A DNA stretch of 64,000 bases from Gordonia hydrophobica NBRC 16057 (GTDB lineage Bacteria; Actinomycetota; Actinomycetes; Mycobacteriales; Mycobacteriaceae), in the NCBI RefSeq assembly GCF_001592365.1, contig NZ_BCWU01000006.1:124001-188000 (forward strand), given 5' to 3'. Shown piece by piece: positions 53,972-62,037 of this stretch (its first letter is position 1; each line of letters begins with the position of its first letter). The position numbers and the translations under genes were made by a program. The notes under the pieces are model-generated. The model worked only from the letters and a program-made list of their open reading frames with translations, was not told where the DNA came from and did not search any database.

Positions 53972-54864
53972 GCGACGAGTCGACAGTCCTCTACGACGCT
54001 CCCGGTCCCCGGGCACGCCGTCGCAATCTCATCACGGCGATCGTGTTCGTCGCGATCGTCGTCGCCGTGATCGCCTATGTCATCACCGTCCTCGCGGGCA
54101 AAGGGCAGTTCGACGCCGACAAGTGGTCACCGTTCACGGTCGCGGGCACCTGGTACACCTGGCTGCTCCCCGGCCTGTGGGGAACGCTGAAGGCCGCGTT
54201 CGTCTCGATCATCCTCGCGTTGGTGGTCGGCACGCTCCTGGGCATCGGCCGCCTGTCCGACCACCGGTGGGTGCGCGTGGTGTGCGGCTTCATCGTAGAG
54301 ATCTTCCGGGCCATTCCGGTCCTGATCCTGATGTTCTTCGCGTACTTCCTGTTCGCCAAGTACGCGGTGGTGCCCTCGTCGCAGCTCTCGTTCGCCGCCG
54401 TCGTCTTCGGTCTCACCCTGTACAACGGTTCGGTGATCGCCGAGATCCTGCGCGCAGGCATCCAGGCCGTGCCTCGCGGTCAGAGTGAGGCCGCACAGTC
54501 CATCGGCCTGCGCAAGTCGCAGATGATGCGCATGATCCTGCTGCCGCAGGCCGTCACCGCGATGCTGCCCGCACTGATCTCGCAGATGGTGATCGCGCTG
54601 AAGGACAGCGCGCTCGGCTACGCCTTCGGCTACATCGAGGTGGTCCGCTCGGGCATCGTCTCGGCGTCGTACTGGGGCAACTACCTGCCGTCGCTGGTCG
54701 TGGTCGCCGTCATCATGATCGCCATCAACTTCTGCCTGACCGGCCTCGCGAACTATCTGGAGCGACGTCTGCGCAGCGGTCGACGCAAGACCAACGCCTC
54801 GGATCCGGATGTCGCCGAGCTCGAAACCATGGAGAACGTTCCGGGCTTCAACAAGATCGGTTGA
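53968..54864 (+). CDS. gluD: Glutamate ABC transporter permease
   Basis: 298-residue second permease. A longer N-terminus than GluC carries an extra helix ([20 protein letters not shown]), and the EAA-like loop is [27 protein letters not shown] basic C-terminal tail ([11 protein letters not shown]) is cytoplasmic. ATGA overlap with gluC. A terminator lies between its stop and the convergent recX. Confidence 0.93.
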   Translation: MSDESTVLYDAPGPRARRRNLITAIVFVAIVVAVIAYVITVLAGKGQFDADKWSPFTVAGTWYTWLLPGLWGTLKAAFVSIILALVVGTLLGIGRLSDHRWVRVVCGFIVEIFRAIPVLILMFFAYFLFAKYAVVPSSQLSFAAVVFGLTLYNGSVIAEILRAGIQAVPRGQSEAAQSIGLRKSQMMRMILLPQAVTAMLPALISQMVIALKDSALGYAFGYIEVVRSGIVSASYWGNYLPSLVVVAVIMIAINFCLTGLANYLERRLRSGRRKTNASDPDVAELETMENVPGFNKIG

Positions 54865-54873
54865 CGCTGAGTC

Positions 54874-54926
54874 GGACAGCGCTCGGGCGGGAACTCTCGG
54901 ACGAGCACTACTGCCGAGCGCTGTCC
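54874..54926. terminator. Terminator between gluD and recX
   Basis: Perfect 13-bp arms GGACAGCGCTCGG and CCGAGCGCTGTCC around a 27-nt loop. The right arm lies within the last codons of the convergent recX gene. Confidence 0.7.
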
Positions 54927-55395
54927 AACACCTCTTTCACCACGGATCCGACGACGTCGGACGGAAAGCCCCGTCGACTCAGCGCCCCGGCCAGCCGCCG
55001 ATAGGCCTTCGCCCGGACCTCGCGGTCGGCGAGCTCCGCACCGGACACGTTCAGTTTCTTCTCGGCGAGCCGGACGGCCTGGGCGCGCTCGTCATCCGGG
55101 TCGATCTGCGCCAGCGCCACTGCGGCCGTCTCGTCGTCGATCCCTTTGGTGCGCAGCTCCCGCTTCAACGCGACGCGGCCGCGGCCCGAGAATTGATGAC
55201 GAGATCGAACCCACTCCTCTGCGAACTCGGTGTCGTCGAGAAGGCCCGCATCGTCGAGGCGACGCAGGGTGTGCTCCACTTCGTCGGCTGTGAACTCCCT
55301 CTTCTCGAGTCGTTCACGCATCTCCGCGCGACTCCGCGCCCGGGTCCCCAGGAGCCGCAGCGCGGCGTCCCAGGGAGACGGGCCGGGCTTCTCCA

Positions 55396-55396
<1 letters not shown>
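54908..55396 (-). CDS. recX: RecA regulator RecX
   Basis: 162 residues of tandem three-helix repeats (RLLGTRARSRAEMRERLEKR, LDDAGLLDDTEFAEEWVRSR, ELRTKGIDDETAAVALAQID), normal for RecX, which binds within the RecA filament groove and limits its activity. The ATG is fused to the recA stop (TGATG), so production is tied to recA. Confidence 0.95.
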
Positions 55397-56439
<1,043 letters not shown>

Positions 56440-56499
56440 CGATCTCTCCTCCGGATGTCTCTAGCCGTGGGCCAGAACGTTCTCTGCTGTCGTGACCAC

Positions 56500-56522
56500 A
56501 CATTAGGAGCAGGGTCTGACAA
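56500..56522 (-). promoter_or_regulatory. RecA-NDp-like (LexA-independent) promoter of recA
   Basis: On the minus strand TTGTCAG, then 10 nt, then TAATGT fits the mycobacterial motif TTGTCRGTG-N8-TANNNT except for the two bases after TTGTCAG (AC for TG). It lies 61 bp upstream of the recA start. Confidence 0.65.
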
Positions 56523-56584
56523 TCCTGTTCCGAGCGGTCATTAGTTAGACGCACCAGAGCACGCTCCGGTTCCATCTCAGGATA

Positions 56585-56600
56585 GCGAACAGATGTTCGA
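56585..56600. promoter_or_regulatory. LexA box upstream of recA
   Basis: GCGAACAGATGTTCGA matches 11 of 12 positions of TCGAAC-N4-GTTCGA, 146 bp upstream of the recA start, in the gap after the DUF3046 gene. Confidence 0.82.
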
Positions 56601-56627
56601 GTTCAATTCGACACGCCAGAAAACCGC

Positions 56628-56822
56628 TCACCAACGTTCGGCCGGCACGTCGAGTTCACGACACAGGGCCCGCCAAACGAGCTTCGGATCCACCCCGTCC
56701 TCGATCGCTTCGCGACCGGTCCGGCTCCCCAACTCCACCAGGACCAGGTCGGTCAGCAGACCGTCGGCCCGTCGGCGGCCGAACTCCACCTCGGTGAGTT
56801 CGGCGAACTCCGTCAAACGCAT
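56628..56822 (-). CDS. DUF3046 family protein
   Basis: 64 residues: [15 protein letters not shown] ... DPKLVWRALCRELDVPAERW, the complete DUF3046 domain. The family is actinobacterial, small and uncharacterised, and usually next to recA (Rv2738c in M. tuberculosis). It overlaps the end of the glycosyltransferase gene by 10 nt, so both come from one transcript. Confidence 0.9.
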   Translation of the reverse strand: MRLTEFAELTEVEFGRRRADGLLTDLVLVELGSRTGREAIEDGVDPKLVWRALCRELDVPAERW

Positions 56823-57994
56823 GCTGCCATTCTCCACGATCGATGAACCACGGCCACCGGATCCACCGCCGACCGCCTGCTCTCCGACACCCGGCGCGCG
56901 GCGTCGGCATACGACGGATCGCCCAGAACGGCGACGATCGCCTCGGTCAACGACGCGGTCGTGACCGGCCGCACCAGCCGACCGCAGCCCAACCGCTGCA
57001 CCCGGTTGGCCAACTCCCATTGATCTCCCCCGCCCGGCACCGTGACGACCGGCACCGACGCCTGCAACGACTTCGCCAGCATGCCGTGACCGCCTCCGCA
57101 GACCACCAGGTCGGCGTCGGCCAGCACCTCGTCCTGCCGTGCGGTCGCCGCCACCAGTCCCGTGGGCGCCTGCCCGCCGGACGGGCGCTCCAGCGCCGAG
57201 TAGACCACCCGTAACGGCCGACTCTGTTGCAATTCGGCGAGCGCGGCCAACACCGTCGCACCCATGTCGCCCGCGCCGGTCGTCGCCGTCGACGGCGCTA
57301 CCACGATCAGCGGCCCGTCGCCGGTCGGACGGTCGAACACCTCGTCGGTCGGTTCGAAGAGCAGCGGCCCCACCAGATGAGTGCGCTCCGGCCAGTCCGG
57401 GCGCCACTCCTCCAACGCGGGCAGCGTCGCGACCAAGCGCGCGATCGGCGCCGCGTCCGCAGGCAACTCGATGCTCGCGCGTGCCGCGCGACGCTGCCGT
57501 GCCCCTTTGGCCACGGCCACATCGGCTCCAGCGCGCAGCACCGCGTCCCGCAATCTGCCGCGAAGTCTGACACCCGGTGCGAGTCCCGCACCGATGGGCG
57601 GCAGCCCGCGCGACTGCTCGTAGAGCGGATGCGGAGAGAGTTCGATCCACGGACATCCGGCGAGTTCTGCCGCCCAGCCGCCCGCCACCGTGATCACATC
57701 GCTGATCACCAGATCCACCCCGGCGAGTGCCAGCTCCGGCGCGAGTTCGAGCGCCATACGCGCCGCGCGCACGCTCAGCTTCGCGCCCGCATCATCGTCG
57801 TCGTCTCCCGGGCGCGCTGCGAGTCCGGGCAACGGCCGGACCTCGATGCCGCGACGCGCGGCGATGGAAGTCCATCGGTCGCCGGTGTAGACGATCGCCT
57901 CGTCGCCCGCCTCACGAAGAGCAGTGGCCAGGCCCAACGCGGGGAAAGCGTGTCCCGCGTCCGACCCGGCCACAATGGCGACGGTCAGTGTCAG
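56813..57994 (-). CDS. GT-B-fold glycosyltransferase (UGT/MGT-like), probable CTG start
   Basis: 393 residues from CTG. The N-terminal Rossmann start [20 protein letters not shown] is typical of nucleotide-sugar glycosyltransferases. The C-terminal half has the donor-site motif ([21 protein letters not shown] and [16 protein letters not shown]). Acceptor and sugar are unknown; it corresponds in place to Rv2739c. The first canonical start, GTG 57973, would remove the beta-1 strand. CTG 57994 overlaps the pspA stop as CTGA and has GGAG 5 nt upstream; CTG 57988 is a second option. Confidence 0.85.
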   Translation of the reverse strand: MTLTVAIVAGSDAGHAFPALGLATALREAGDEAIVYTGDRWTSIAARRGIEVRPLPGLAARPGDDDDDAGAKLSVRAARMALELAPELALAGVDLVISDVITVAGGWAAELAGCPWIELSPHPLYEQSRGLPPIGAGLAPGVRLRGRLRDAVLRAGADVAVAKGARQRRAARASIELPADAAPIARLVATLPALEEWRPDWPERTHLVGPLLFEPTDEVFDRPTGDGPLIVVAPSTATTGAGDMGATVLAALAELQQSRPLRVVYSALERPSGGQAPTGLVAATARQDEVLADADLVVCGGGHGMLAKSLQASVPVVTVPGGGDQWELANRVQRLGCGRLVRPVTTASLTEAIVAVLGDPSYADAARRVSESRRSAVDPVAVVHRSWRMAACV

Positions 57995-58800
57995 TGCTTC
58001 TCCGGCGTCTGCGGTGCCGGGTTCTGCTGCGCCGGTGCGGGCGCAGCCTGCCCCTGGCTCTGGCCCGGGTTCAGTGCGCCGCCACCCATGCTGGCGCGGA
58101 TCTGCTCCAGGCGGGCGTGACCGGCCATCTGGACCCCGGCGGCCTCCACCTCGGCCATCCGGCCCGCCACGCTGCCCTTCGCGAGCTCGGCCGAGCCGAG
58201 CGCGTTGGCGTAGCGGCGTTCGATCTTGTCGCGCACCTGGTCGAGGTTCGGGGTGTTCCCGGGAGCGGACAGTTCGCTCATCGAGTTCAGCGACGCCGAG
58301 ACCTGCTCCTGCATCTTCGCCTGCTCCAGCTGGCTCAAGAGCTTGGAGCGCTCGGCCAACTTCTGCTGCAGGGTCATCGCATTGCGTTCCACCGCCTGCT
58401 TGGCCTGCGCCGCCGCCTGGAGCGACTGGTCGTGCAGGACCTTGAGGTCCTCGACGTTCTGCTCAGCGGTCACCAGCTGCGCGGCGAACGCCTCCGCGGC
58501 ATTCGTGTACTCGGTGGCCTTGGCGGCGTCGCCCGCCGCGGTGGCCTGATCGGAGAGAGTCAGCGCCTGGCGGGTGTTGCCCTGCAGCTTCTCGATCTCC
58601 TCGAGTTGCCGGTTCAAGCGCATCTCCAGCTGACGCTGGTTGCCGATCACCGCGGCCGCCTGCTGCGACAGCGCCTGGTGCTGCCGCTGAGCGTCTTCGA
58701 TCGCCTGCTGAATCTGCACCTTGGGGTCTGCGTGCTCGTCGATCTTCGCATTCCCCAGCGCCATCAAATAGTTCCAGAACTTCACAAACGGGTTGGCCAT
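57991..58800 (-). CDS. pspA: PspA/IM30 family envelope-stress protein
   Basis: 269 residues, almost entirely coiled coil from about 20 to 215 ([20 protein letters not shown] ... [20 protein letters not shown]). The N-terminal amphipathic segment [20 protein letters not shown] is for membrane contact, and a Gln/Pro/Ala-rich tail ends the protein. Homologue of the mycobacterial 35-kDa protein Rv2744c, which guards the membrane and binds ClgR. Preceded by clgR as in M. tuberculosis. The downstream Rv2743c/Rv2742c genes of that operon are absent here, replaced by a glycosyltransferase. Confidence 0.93.
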   Translation of the reverse strand: MANPFVKFWNYLMALGNAKIDEHADPKVQIQQAIEDAQRQHQALSQQAAAVIGNQRQLEMRLNRQLEEIEKLQGNTRQALTLSDQATAAGDAAKATEYTNAAEAFAAQLVTAEQNVEDLKVLHDQSLQAAAQAKQAVERNAMTLQQKLAERSKLLSQLEQAKMQEQVSASLNSMSELSAPGNTPNLDQVRDKIERRYANALGSAELAKGSVAGRMAEVEAAGVQMAGHARLEQIRASMGGGALNPGQSQGQAAPAPAQQNPAPQTPEKH

Positions 58801-58845
58801 GGGTCTTCCAAACTCCTCGTTACGACGGTCGCGTCGGTCTCGTGA

Positions 58846-59181
58846 TCACGCGGCGGCCAGTGCCGCGGGCACACCCGCGCCGTCCACCGAATCTTCCTGG
58901 GGTGCAATGACTTCGACAAGGGTATCGGTTGATGCCACGGCAGCGTCGGCCGGACGCAGCACGCCGGCCACCTGGAACAGCATGTCACCGATCGGCACCT
59001 CGAGCGCGTCGCAGATCGACGCGAGCAACTCGCTCGACGCCTCCTTCTGACCGCGCTCGATCTCCGAGAGGTAGCCGAGCGACACTCGCGCATTGGTCGA
59101 GACCTCGCGCAACGTCCGTCCCTGGCCGGTCCGAACTCGACGCAGTTCATCGCCGATCGCCTCACGCAAGAGCAGTGTCAC
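58846..59181 (-). CDS. clgR: Transcriptional regulator ClgR
   Basis: 111 residues. The HTH_XRE/Cro-type domain is [20 protein letters not shown] ... [21 protein letters not shown] (5-60). ClgR activates clpP, clpC and envelope-stress genes in actinobacteria and, in mycobacteria, the related Rv2745c recognises RecA-NDp promoters. The C-terminus AALAAA resembles an SsrA-type Clp degron, consistent with the known Clp-dependent turnover of ClgR. GTG start with GAGGAGG upstream. Confidence 0.92.
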   Translation of the reverse strand: MTLLLREAIGDELRRVRTGQGRTLREVSTNARVSLGYLSEIERGQKEASSELLASICDALEVPIGDMLFQVAGVLRPADAAVASTDTLVEVIAPQEDSVDGAGVPAALAAA

Positions 59182-59318
59182 GCGCGGTCCTCCTCACCCT
59201 TCATCGTCAAAGCCTGTGTCGTCGACCCTAGCGGAATTCCACATCGAACGCCGCTCGCATCTGCGCATCGCATTCATGCAACATACGCGTCGTGCCCGAC
59301 ATTCCTGCGGCGAATCCC

Positions 59319-59912
59319 TCACGCCGCGGAGCGCCGCAACGCCACCGCTCGCCAGACGTAGTCGAGACCGGTCGCCACCGTCGCCACGACCGCGGCGATC
59401 ATCAGCACCCACGCGGCCGTGTGGAACACGCCGCTGAGCGGCAGCACGAACAGGCCGATCGCCATCGACTGCAGCAGCGTCTTCAGCTTTCCGCCCCGGC
59501 TCGCCGGGATCACGCCGTACCGCAACACCCAGAACCGCAGCAGCGTCACCCCGATCTCGCGCGCCAGAATCACGACCGTCACCCACCACGGGAGTTCGCC
59601 CAGGACGGACAGCCCGATCAACGCCGCACCGATCAACGCCTTGTCGGCGATCGGATCGGCCATCTTCCCGAAGTCGGTGACCAGATTCAGTTGTCGAGCC
59701 AACCGGCCGTCCAACTGATCGGTGAACGCCGCCACTGCGAAGACCACGAACGCACTGATCCGCCAGGCCGTCTCGTCGCCGCCGCCGACGAACAGAAGCA
59801 CGACGAACACCGGCACCAAGACGATGCGGAACACCGTCAGCACATTCGCGATGTTCACCACCGGTACCGCAGCCACGTCGTCACCGATCGAGCGGCGCAC
59901 AGGGTCAGTCAC
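59319..59912 (-). CDS. pgsA: CDP-alcohol phosphatidyltransferase (phosphatidylglycerophosphate synthase-like)
   Basis: 197 residues and about five or six membrane helices. The CDP-alcohol motif is complete: D-G-x2-A-R-x8-G-x3-D-x3-D in LDGRLARQLNLVTDFGKMAD followed by PIAD. Precedes clgR as Rv2746c (pgsA3) does. It would make phosphatidylglycerophosphate; in mycobacteria several paralogues exist, so exact product is inferred. Confidence 0.92.
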   Translation of the reverse strand: MTDPVRRSIGDDVAAVPVVNIANVLTVFRIVLVPVFVVLLFVGGGDETAWRISAFVVFAVAAFTDQLDGRLARQLNLVTDFGKMADPIADKALIGAALIGLSVLGELPWWVTVVILAREIGVTLLRFWVLRYGVIPASRGGKLKTLLQSMAIGLFVLPLSGVFHTAAWVLMIAAVVATVATGLDYVWRAVALRRSAA

Positions 59913-59973
59913 GAGGTCAAGCCTAACGTCATCGGATTCACGGTCTCCCGACGGGCACGCCCAGACCTGCGAC

Positions 59974-59979
59974 TATTCT
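59974..59979 (+). promoter_or_regulatory. Possible -10 element of leaderless argA
   Basis: TATTCT ends 7 nt before ATG 59987. No Shine-Dalgarno is present. The -35 region is not obvious. Confidence 0.4.
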
Positions 59980-59986
59980 CATGTTC

Positions 59987-60520
59987 ATGCTGAATGAACA
60001 TCCCGACACGCGCCCCGCCGAGCAGCCCGCCGTGCTCGTCCGCCGTGCGCGGACCTCGGATGTTCCTCGCATCAAGGAACTCATCGACATCTACGCGGGC
60101 AAGATCCTCCTCGAGAAGAACCTCGTCACCCTCTACGAGGCTGTCCAGGAGTTCTGGGTCGGCGAAATCGCAGGCCAGGTCGTCGGCTGCGGAGCCCTGC
60201 ACGTCCTGTGGTCCGATCTCGGCGAAGTCCGCACCGTCGCGGTCGACACCGCGCACTCCGGTCGCGGCATCGGGCACCGGATCGTCGGAAGACTGATGGA
60301 CGTGGCCCGCGAGTTGGAACTCGAACGCGTCTTCGTCCTCACCTTCGAGACCAGCTTCTTCTCCCGCCACGGATTCGCCGAGATCGACGGCACCCCGGTC
60401 TCCCGCGAAGTGTTCGAAGAGATGTGCCGCTCCTATGACACCGGCGTCGCCGAATTCCTCGACCTGTCCGCCGTCAAACCCAACACCCTCGGCAACACCC
60501 GCATGCTCGCCCATCTGTGA
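59987..60520 (+). CDS. argA: Amino-acid N-acetyltransferase (N-acetylglutamate synthase)
   Basis: 177-residue single-domain GNAT. VRRARTSDVPRIKELIDIYA at the N-terminus, then the acetyl-CoA loop SGRGIGHRIVGRL, and FETSFFSRHGFAEIDGTPVS typical of the short actinobacterial NAGS (Rv2747). First step of arginine synthesis. ATG 59987 fits a leaderless transcript; ATG 59981 in the same frame would add MF. Divergent from pgsA, next to ftsK as in mycobacteria apart from two inserted genes. Confidence 0.9.
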   Translation: MLNEHPDTRPAEQPAVLVRRARTSDVPRIKELIDIYAGKILLEKNLVTLYEAVQEFWVGEIAGQVVGCGALHVLWSDLGEVRTVAVDTAHSGRGIGHRIVGRLMDVARELELERVFVLTFETSFFSRHGFAEIDGTPVSREVFEEMCRSYDTGVAEFLDLSAVKPNTLGNTRMLAHL

Positions 60521-60579
60521 TCTGCAGGCGGGCGCAGACCAGACAGCACGACACTCATCTCTCGGAAGGACCCCGTCTC

Positions 60580-60858
60580 ATGGCGCTCTTCGCCGTCGAC
60601 TACACCTACGCCCCCGACGCCGCCGCAGTGCGCGATCAGTACCGCCCCGAACACCGCGCGTGGCTCGGCGCGCAGCATGAGGCCGGCACCCTCCAGTTCG
60701 TCGGCCCCTACCCCGACGGCACCGGAGCACTTCTGATGATCACCGCCGACGACCTCGACGGCGCCGACGCGCTCCTCGCGAACGATCCGTTCGCGCGCGA
60801 GAAGGCGATCGCGGCGGTGACGATCAAAGAGTGGGTTCAGGTGTTCGGGCCGTTCTGA
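60580..60858 (+). CDS. YciI family protein
   Basis: 92 residues with the dimeric ferredoxin-like YciI fold: FAVDYTY, then RPEHRAWLGAQHEAGTLQFV (the conserved His of YCII proteins is in PEHR), GTGALLMITADDLDGADALL and DPFAREK. Enzymatic role unknown. ATG with TCTCGGAAGGA upstream. The 3' end overlaps the convergent terC gene by 22 nt. Confidence 0.88.
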   Translation: MALFAVDYTYAPDAAAVRDQYRPEHRAWLGAQHEAGTLQFVGPYPDGTGALLMITADDLDGADALLANDPFAREKAIAAVTIKEWVQVFGPF

Positions 60859-61844
60859 GCCGCCTCCTGCTTCGACCGCCGATTGCTGACGATGAGGCTG
60901 GCGACCGTCGTGATGACGAGGGTGCCGCCGATGATGCCGAGCGACAGGCCGGTGCTGATCTCCGGGACGGCGACGGGATCGCCGCCGTTGATGAATCCGA
61001 GGGTGTTCTCGTGCAGCGCGTGCAGGATCAGCTTCACGCCGATGAACGCCAGGATCAGTGACAGGCCGTACGAGAGGTAGATGAGCTTGTTCAGCAGGCC
61101 GCCCAGCAAGAAGTACAGCTGGCGCAGTCCCATCAATGCGAACGCGTTCGCGGTGAACACCAGATACGGCTCCTGGGTGAGACCGTAGATCGCCGGAATC
61201 GAGTCGAGCGCGAAGAGCACGTCGGTGAACCCGATGACGATCAGCACCACCAGCAGCGGGGTGATCATCCGTTTGCCGTCGATCCGCGTCGTCAGCCGGT
61301 CGCCGTCGTACACGTCCGTCGCGCGGAACCACTTCTTGACGATGCGCTCCACGCGCCCCTGCCGTTCGCGTTCCTCGGCGGCGGGCTCATCGCTCTCGTT
61401 GAGCAGCTTCACGGCGGTGAACAGCAGGAACAGCCCGAAGAGGTAGAACACCCAGCTGTACGCGTTGATCGCGGCGGCGCCCACCGCGATGAAGGCGCCG
61501 CGCATGACGAGCGCCATCACGATGCCGAGCAACAGCACCTTCTGCTGATAGACGCGCGGGACCGCGAACTTCGTCATGATGACGACGAAGACGAACAGGT
61601 TGTCGACCGAGAGCGCCTTCTCGGTGACGTAACCGGCGAAGTACTCGCCTCCGAAGGTGCTTCCCCACTGCCACCACACGAATCCGCCGAATAGGACGGC
61701 GATGCCGATGTAGACCGACGACCAGAAGCCCGATTCGCGCAAGGTCGGCTCGTGCGGCGTCCGCACGTGAGCGAAGAAGTCGAAGACGAACAGACCCGCG
61801 ATCACCGCCCCGGTGATCAGCCAGGTCGTCAACGATACGTTCAT
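60837..61844 (-). CDS. TerC/Alx family membrane protein (probable Mn2+ exporter)
   Basis: 335 residues, about nine transmembrane helices. The characteristic acidic membrane motifs are present: EKALSVDNLFVFVVIMTKF and FTDVLFALDSIPAIYG. A cytoplasmic loop (DEPAAEERERQGRVERIVKK) separates the two halves. TerC/Alx/MntP-like proteins export Mn2+ or metallate secreted enzymes. GGAGG lies ~10 nt before the ATG. The ~190-nt leader contains a probable manganese riboswitch, which supports metal control. Confidence 0.92.
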   Translation of the reverse strand: MNVSLTTWLITGAVIAGLFVFDFFAHVRTPHEPTLRESGFWSSVYIGIAVLFGGFVWWQWGSTFGGEYFAGYVTEKALSVDNLFVFVVIMTKFAVPRVYQQKVLLLGIVMALVMRGAFIAVGAAAINAYSWVFYLFGLFLLFTAVKLLNESDEPAAEERERQGRVERIVKKWFRATDVYDGDRLTTRIDGKRMITPLLVVLIVIGFTDVLFALDSIPAIYGLTQEPYLVFTANAFALMGLRQLYFLLGGLLNKLIYLSYGLSLILAFIGVKLILHALHENTLGFINGGDPVAVPEISTGLSLGIIGGTLVITTVASLIVSNRRSKQEAAQNGPNT

Positions 61845-61931
61845 GAAATGAATCCCTCCGTGCAGCACTGAAATGCGATGCCGGAGGTCTCTCCCACCGC
61901 CGGAATCGGATGCGTTCGGCGGCGGCGCTCC

Positions 61932-62013
61932 GGGAGTGCGGTCGGCCCACCGATCGGCGGTGGCCGAACCGACTCCGTACTGACGGAGACGCCACGAGTC
62001 AGGGATACTCCCC
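61932..62013 (-). ncRNA. Candidate yybP-ykoY (manganese) riboswitch in the terC leader
   Basis: On the minus strand the element opens with GGGGAGTATCCC and closes with ACTCCC, which pairs with GGGAGT to form P1. Inside are CTGAC/GTCAG and a long GC stem CGGTTCGGCC...GGGCCGACCG. The 5' GGGGAGTA box, the multi-helix junction and the TerC target fit the RF00080 class. Between 61845 and 61931 further hairpins may form the expression platform. Confidence 0.6.
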
Positions 62014-62029
62014 TCGTTGATCGTCGCCG

Positions 62030-62035
62030 ACTATA
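62030..62035 (-). promoter_or_regulatory. Probable -10 element of the terC leader transcript
   Basis: TATAGT on the minus strand, 17 nt upstream of the riboswitch 5' box and just after the ftsK stop. The -35 would fall inside the end of ftsK. Confidence 0.5.
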
Positions 62036-62037
62036 CG

